Source: Chelativorans multitrophicus (GTDB taxonomy: Bacteria > Pseudomonadota > Alphaproteobacteria > Rhizobiales > Rhizobiaceae). Taken from it: DNA of 64,000 bases. The translations under genes were made by a program, and so were the position numbers. Shown piece by piece: positions 60,158-64,000 of this stretch. The first letter of the stretch is position 1. Each line of letters starts with the position of its first letter. The stretch covers positions 248,001-312,000 of the forward strand of contig NZ_JAAAPL010000002.1 of assembly GCF_011317445.1 (NCBI RefSeq), read 5' to 3'. Below the pieces are notes generated by a model, which saw nothing but the letters and a program-made list of their open reading frames with translations, did no database searches and was not told where the DNA came from.

Positions 60158-62788
60158 TCAATGCGGGAGGCGCTCCACGAAGCCATCGAGGACGCGCTTC
60201 TGTCCCGCTTTGTCGAAATCGACGGTGAGCTTGTTTCCGTCCACCGCGGCAACGTTGCCGTTGCCGAATTTCAGGTGGAATACCCGATCGCCGACCTTGA
60301 AGGCCGACGGACCATCAGAAACGGATTTCGCGACAAGCTCACCCTCGATGGTCCGGCCCTTGACCGAGCCTTTGCCAAGACCGTAGCCGGAGTCCGGCTC
60401 GCCATAGCCGATACGTTCCACCTGATGGCCTGAGCGCGATCCCCAGTTTCGCGCGGTTGCTTCCGTGCGGTTTTTCTGGGCGCGCTGCCAGCCCGGCGTG
60501 GCGTAGCTGTTGGAGAACACCTCGCCCATATTGTCGAAGCGCGATGAGCCGTAGGGGTTTGGCCGGCCCGGCTGCCGGTCCGCAATGGGACGCCCATAGC
60601 CCCCGAAGCTTCCGCCGTCATCCGTAACCTCCACATGCTTTTCCGGCAGTTCATCCAGGAAGCGTGAGGGAATCGTGGACTGCCAAAGCCCGTGAATGCG
60701 GCGGTTGGATGTAAACCAGATGTGCAGGTTCTTCTTCGCCCGGGTGACGCCGACATAAGCAAGGCGGCGTTCCTCTTCGAGCCCCGATCGCCCGCCTTCA
60801 TCCAGGGATCTTTGATGCGGAAAGAGACCTTCCTCCCAACCCGGCAGAAAGACCGTATCGAATTCCAGACCTTTGGCCGAATGCAGCGTCATTAGGCTCA
60901 CGGCGTCGAGTTCCTCGTCGCGCTCGGCATCCATCACCAGCGCCACATGCTCCAAAAAGGCGCGCAGGCTCTCATATTCCTCCATGGAGCGGATCAGCTC
61001 CTTGAGGTTTTCCAGCCTGCCCGGCGCCTCGGCCGAGCGGTCGTTCTTCCACATGTCGGTGTAGCCCGATTCCTCGAGAATCGTCTCTGCGAGCTCGATG
61101 TGCCGCGTGCGGTCGAGAAGGCCCTGCCAGCGCTCGAAGCTTTCCACCAGATTGCGCAGGGAGGCTCGCGGCTTCGGCTTCAGTTCCTCCGTCCCCACCA
61201 AGTCTCGCGCCGCTTGGAGGAGGGGCACGCCGCGCATGCGCGCCACGTCGTGAATCTGACGCACCGCGGATTCGCCCAAGCCTCGTTTCGGCACGTTGAC
61301 GATGCGCTCGAAAGCAAGATCGTCAGCGCCTTGAGCGACGACGCGGAAATAGGCGAGCGCGTCGCGGATTTCCTGCCGCTCGTAGAAGCGGGGGCCGCCG
61401 ATGACCCTGTAGCTCAGGCCAAGTGTAACGAACCGGTCCTCGAACTCGCGCATCTGAAATGAGGCCCGTACAAGAATTGCCATGTCGTTCAGAGCATGAC
61501 CCTTGGCTTGCAAAGCCTCGATCTCCTCACCGAGAGCACGCGCCTCCTCCTCGGAATCCCAAGCGGCATGCACCTTCACCCTCGGTGCGTCGGGATCGGA
61601 GTGCTCGGTGAAGAGCGTCTTGCCTAACCGGCCCTCATTGTGGGCGATGAGGTGGGAAGCGGCTCCCAGAATATGCGCGGTCGAGCGATAGTTGCGCTCC
61701 AGCCGGATCACCGTCGCGCCCGGAAAATCCTTCTCGAAACGAAGGATGTTGTCCACTTCCGCGCCGCGCCAGCCGTAAATCGACTGATCGTCGTCGCCCA
61801 CGCAGCAGATATTGACCTTGTTTGCGCTCGCGCCGCCCGGCCGCTGCCCCGGACTGGCTCCGGGGCCGCCGGCCGCGTGTGCTTGCGAAACGTCGCCCAG
61901 TGCGTGGCCGCGCGCTCTGCCTTCGGCTGGAAGACCGCCCGTGCCTGGGCTGCCGGGCCGCTGTGCGAGAAGACGAAGCCACATATATTGGGCGGTGTTC
62001 GTATCCTGATACTCATCAACCAGGATGTATTTGAATTTGGCGTGATATTCGCGAAGCACATCCGGGTGTTCGCGGAAGATCCGGATCGGGTGCAGCAGGA
62101 GATCGCCGAAATCGGTGGCATTGAGCGTTTTCAGGCGCTGCTGATAGGCGGCATAGAGCGCGCGCCCCTTGCCGTTGCCGAAGGCCCGGGCATCCCCCTC
62201 CGGTATATCGGCGGGGCCGAGACCCTTGTTCTTCCACCCGTCGATCATCATGGCCAGCTGCCGCGCCGGCCAGCGCTTGTCGTCCAGCGCCTCGGCCTGG
62301 ATGAGCTGCTTTAAAAGCCGGACCTGATCATCCGTATCGAGAATGGTGAAAGAGGAGGTGAGGCCCGCAAGTTCGGCGTGGCGGCGCAGCAGCTTTACCC
62401 CGATGGAGTGGAACGTGCCCAGCCACGGCATGCCCTCGATCGCCTGGCCCACGAGAACGCCGATTCGCGTCTTCATTTCGCGCGCGGCCTTGTTGGTGAA
62501 GGTGACGGCGAGAATTTGCGACGGGTAGGCGCGTCCCGTCGCGAGGATGTGGGCGATGCGTGTGGTCAGGACGCGGGTCTTGCCGGTGCCCGCGCCCGCG
62601 AGCACCAGAACCGGACCCTCTGTGGTTTCCACGGCAAGGCGCTGTTCCGGGTTGAGCCCTTCGAGGTAGCGGGGGGCCTGAGCCTGGCGCGCGGCCATGG
62701 CGCGCGCGGCGATGCCGCCCTCGCGCGGAGCGGGGTGGGGTGCTTCGTCATCGCCGAAGAAAGGCAGATCGTCTGGAAAACCTGGCAT
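60158..62788 (-). CDS. uvrD: UvrD/PcrA-type DNA helicase with in-frame insert
   Basis: A superfamily 1A helicase of 876 residues. Walker A AGAGTGKTRV (about 64-73), VDEYQDTN (Walker B), DDDQSIYGWRGA (motif III), TLHSAKGLEFDTVFLPG and VGVTRAKKNLH follow in order; the C-terminus carries a Tudor-like segment (KVGDRVFHLKFGNGNV). It unwinds DNA in nucleotide excision and mismatch repair. About 45 residues (277-322, GSPGTGGLPAEG to PGQRPGGA) separate motif II from III and have no counterpart expected in the family. Start at 62788 fits homologues; an ATG at 62938 with GGAAG upstream is an alternative. Confidence 0.94.
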   Translation of the reverse strand: MPGFPDDLPFFGDDEAPHPAPREGGIAARAMAARQAQAPRYLEGLNPEQRLAVETTEGPVLVLAGAGTGKTRVLTTRIAHILATGRAYPSQILAVTFTNKAAREMKTRIGVLVGQAIEGMPWLGTFHSIGVKLLRRHAELAGLTSSFTILDTDDQVRLLKQLIQAEALDDKRWPARQLAMMIDGWKNKGLGPADIPEGDARAFGNGKGRALYAAYQQRLKTLNATDFGDLLLHPIRIFREHPDVLREYHAKFKYILVDEYQDTNTAQYMWLRLLAQRPGSPGTGGLPAEGRARGHALGDVSQAHAAGGPGASPGQRPGGASANKVNICCVGDDDQSIYGWRGAEVDNILRFEKDFPGATVIRLERNYRSTAHILGAASHLIAHNEGRLGKTLFTEHSDPDAPRVKVHAAWDSEEEARALGEEIEALQAKGHALNDMAILVRASFQMREFEDRFVTLGLSYRVIGGPRFYERQEIRDALAYFRVVAQGADDLAFERIVNVPKRGLGESAVRQIHDVARMRGVPLLQAARDLVGTEELKPKPRASLRNLVESFERWQGLLDRTRHIELAETILEESGYTDMWKNDRSAEAPGRLENLKELIRSMEEYESLRAFLEHVALVMDAERDEELDAVSLMTLHSAKGLEFDTVFLPGWEEGLFPHQRSLDEGGRSGLEEERRLAYVGVTRAKKNLHIWFTSNRRIHGLWQSTIPSRFLDELPEKHVEVTDDGGSFGGYGRPIADRQPGRPNPYGSSRFDNMGEVFSNSYATPGWQRAQKNRTEATARNWGSRSGHQVERIGYGEPDSGYGLGKGSVKGRTIEGELVAKSVSDGPSAFKVGDRVFHLKFGNGNVAAVDGNKLTVDFDKAGQKRVLDGFVERLPH
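61823..61957. repeat. Palindromic insert inside the uvrD gene
   Basis: Inside the extra segment of the helicase, GCCCCGGA (61846-61853) and TCCGGGGC (61859-61866) make a perfect 8-base stem with a 5-base loop, extended by imperfect CGGCCG arms on both sides. Borders are estimated from where family-like sequence stops and resumes; the length is about 135 bases, a multiple of three. Confidence 0.55.
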
Positions 62789-62987
62789 TACCGTCGCATA
62801 TGGTGATTCGAGGCCTAGGCCCCAAGCGTTTTCTTTTTGTACCGGTTTGCGGCGCGTGGGCCAAGGCCGGCCTTGGAGGAAATGAGAGCTTTGCTCCTCA
62901 CGCGGGGTTGATTGGACCAGAACTGCCCCCTTCGTCATCTTCGTTTCTTCCGGAAAGGCGAGTGAAACGAAAACGGGAGTGAGCCGG

Positions 62988-63863
62988 ATGTCCAAACCTC
63001 AAATCACACAAGCGATGATCAAGGCCTATGACGAGTACACGCATCTGACACTCGACCGCCGCGGCTTCATGGAGAAGCTTACAAAGCTTGCGGGATCGAG
63101 CGCAGCCGCGGTGGCTATTGCGCCGCTTCTGGCTGCCAATGCGGCTCGGGCAGCAATCGTGCCGGAGGACGACGCCCGGCTGAATGCGGAGGATGTCACC
63201 TATCCTGGCGCGGAAGGCGAGATGAAGGGGTATTTGGTGCGGCCGGCCGATGCGCAGGGACCTCTCGGGGCTGTGATCGTCATTCATGAAAATCGCGGCC
63301 TCAATCCGCACATCCGCGATGTGGCGCGGCGAGTGGCGTTAGAAGGATTCGTCGCGCTCGCACCGGACTTTCTGTCGCCGCAAGGCGGCACACCGGAAAA
63401 CGAGGACGAGGCGCGGCAGCTTTTCAGCCAGCTCAATCCGGACCAGGCGGTTGCAAACGGCGTTGCCACCATCACCTTCCTTGAAAATCACGACGGCACG
63501 AACGGAAAGGTGGGCGCGGTCGGCTTCTGCTGGGGTGGCGGGACCGTGAACGCACTTGCTGTCAACGCGCCTTCGCTGGATGCCGCCGTGGCCTATTACG
63601 GCTCCCAGCCCGATCCAGAGCAGGTGGAGGAGATCAGTGCACCGCTGCTTCTGCATTATGCGGGGCTGGATGAGCGCATCAATGCGGGTATCGAGACCTT
63701 TCGCAGTGCGCTCGATGCAGCCGGGAAGGAATACACCATCCACATGTATGAAGGCGTGAACCATGCCTTCAACAACGACACCTCGGAAGCGCGGTACAAC
63801 AAGGAGGCAGCCGATCTTGCCTGGGACCGCACAATAGCGTTTTTCAAGGAAAAGCTTGCCTGA
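62988..63863 (+). CDS. Dienelactone hydrolase family protein with Tat signal
   Basis: A 291-residue alpha/beta hydrolase. A twin-arginine motif DRRGFMEK (Arg 24-25) and hydrophobic stretch ending ARAA (about 53-56) indicate Tat export. The dienelactone hydrolase triad is C181 (GFCWGGG), D228 (GLDERIN) and H259 (VNHAFNND), and the VIHENRGLNPHIRDVARR block (about 98-115) is family-typical. GGGAG lies ahead of the ATG at 62988; a GTG at 62979 is possible. Exported members are usually broad carboxylesterases rather than chloroaromatic enzymes. Divergent from uvrD. Confidence 0.92.
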   Translation: MSKPQITQAMIKAYDEYTHLTLDRRGFMEKLTKLAGSSAAAVAIAPLLAANAARAAIVPEDDARLNAEDVTYPGAEGEMKGYLVRPADAQGPLGAVIVIHENRGLNPHIRDVARRVALEGFVALAPDFLSPQGGTPENEDEARQLFSQLNPDQAVANGVATITFLENHDGTNGKVGAVGFCWGGGTVNALAVNAPSLDAAVAYYGSQPDPEQVEEISAPLLLHYAGLDERINAGIETFRSALDAAGKEYTIHMYEGVNHAFNNDTSEARYNKEAADLAWDRTIAFFKEKLA

Positions 63864-63879
63864 AAAAGCGAGGGGCGGG

Positions 63880-64000
<121 letters not shown>

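Overview
The window is a GC-rich chromosomal segment from an alphaproteobacterium, most likely a member of the Hyphomicrobiales (Rhizobiales) near the Phyllobacteriaceae (Mesorhizobium, Chelativorans, Nitratireductor and relatives). This rests on the gene order of the division/cell-wall cluster, an FtsZ with a very long proline/glutamine-rich tail, btaA-btaB betaine-lipid genes, an ArsR-methyltransferase regulator fused in transcription to metF, and several small hydrophilic or membrane proteins of rhizobial type. Taxonomy is an inference from protein character; no database was searched.

Region by region. 1-1.7 kb: tail of a TetR regulator, then a degraded array of DUF2019 proteins with a toxin-like HHIVE fragment, and a glycine-zipper miniprotein. 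1.7-12.2 kb: a coupled CaiB-type CoA-transferase and thiamine-diphosphate enzyme, CBS protein, alpha/beta hydrolase, EttA-type ABC-F, single-domain response regulator, FabH-like synthase, DUF2293 protein, then a SahR-like regulator with a palindromic operator driving metF. 12.2-26.9 kb: a 28-residue membrane peptide, a PLP decarboxylase, two pairs of peptidoglycan hydrolases, a serine hydrolase, a group of tiny proteins, btaBA, a fused 5-oxoprolinase, and a TerB/DnaJ protein. 27.0-27.4 kb: RNase P RNA with its promoter.

27.7-48.1 kb is the dcw cluster: MraZ operator, mraZ, rsmH, ftsL, ftsI, murE, murF, mraY, murD, ftsW, murG, murC, murB, then a 370-base AT-rich break carrying five GANTC sites, then ddlB, ftsQ, ftsA, ftsZ, and finally lpxC. 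Most neighbouring genes overlap by 4 bases (ATGA or GTGA), so translation is probably coupled. The products make UDP-MurNAc-pentapeptide, lipid I and lipid II, flip or polymerise them at the septum and build the Z-ring; lpxC adds the committed step of lipid A synthesis. bamD, recN and ligA follow (48.3-53.2 kb).

53.2-64.0 kb: an AzlCD exporter, an M24B aminopeptidase, a DUF1127-like small protein, prmA, a SCO1 copper chaperone with a small membrane protein, a hexapeptide acyltransferase, two unrecognised proteins in a more AT-rich patch, a UvrD/PcrA helicase, a Tat-exported dienelactone hydrolase, and a truncated reading frame at the right edge.

The most unusual signals are: (1) five GANTC (CcrM-type) sites in 79 bases just where the dcw cluster breaks before ddlB-ftsQAZ; (2) two conserved enzymes, 5-oxoprolinase and UvrD, that carry extra in-frame segments coinciding with GC-rich palindromes, as if dispersed palindromic elements had been captured as coding sequence; (3) the DUF2019/HHIVE scrap array; (4) three TGGGN boxes at exact 10-base spacing ahead of mraZ; and (5) overlapping palindromes ahead of the SahR-like gene. 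No CRISPR array, prophage, insertion sequence or tRNA was seen.
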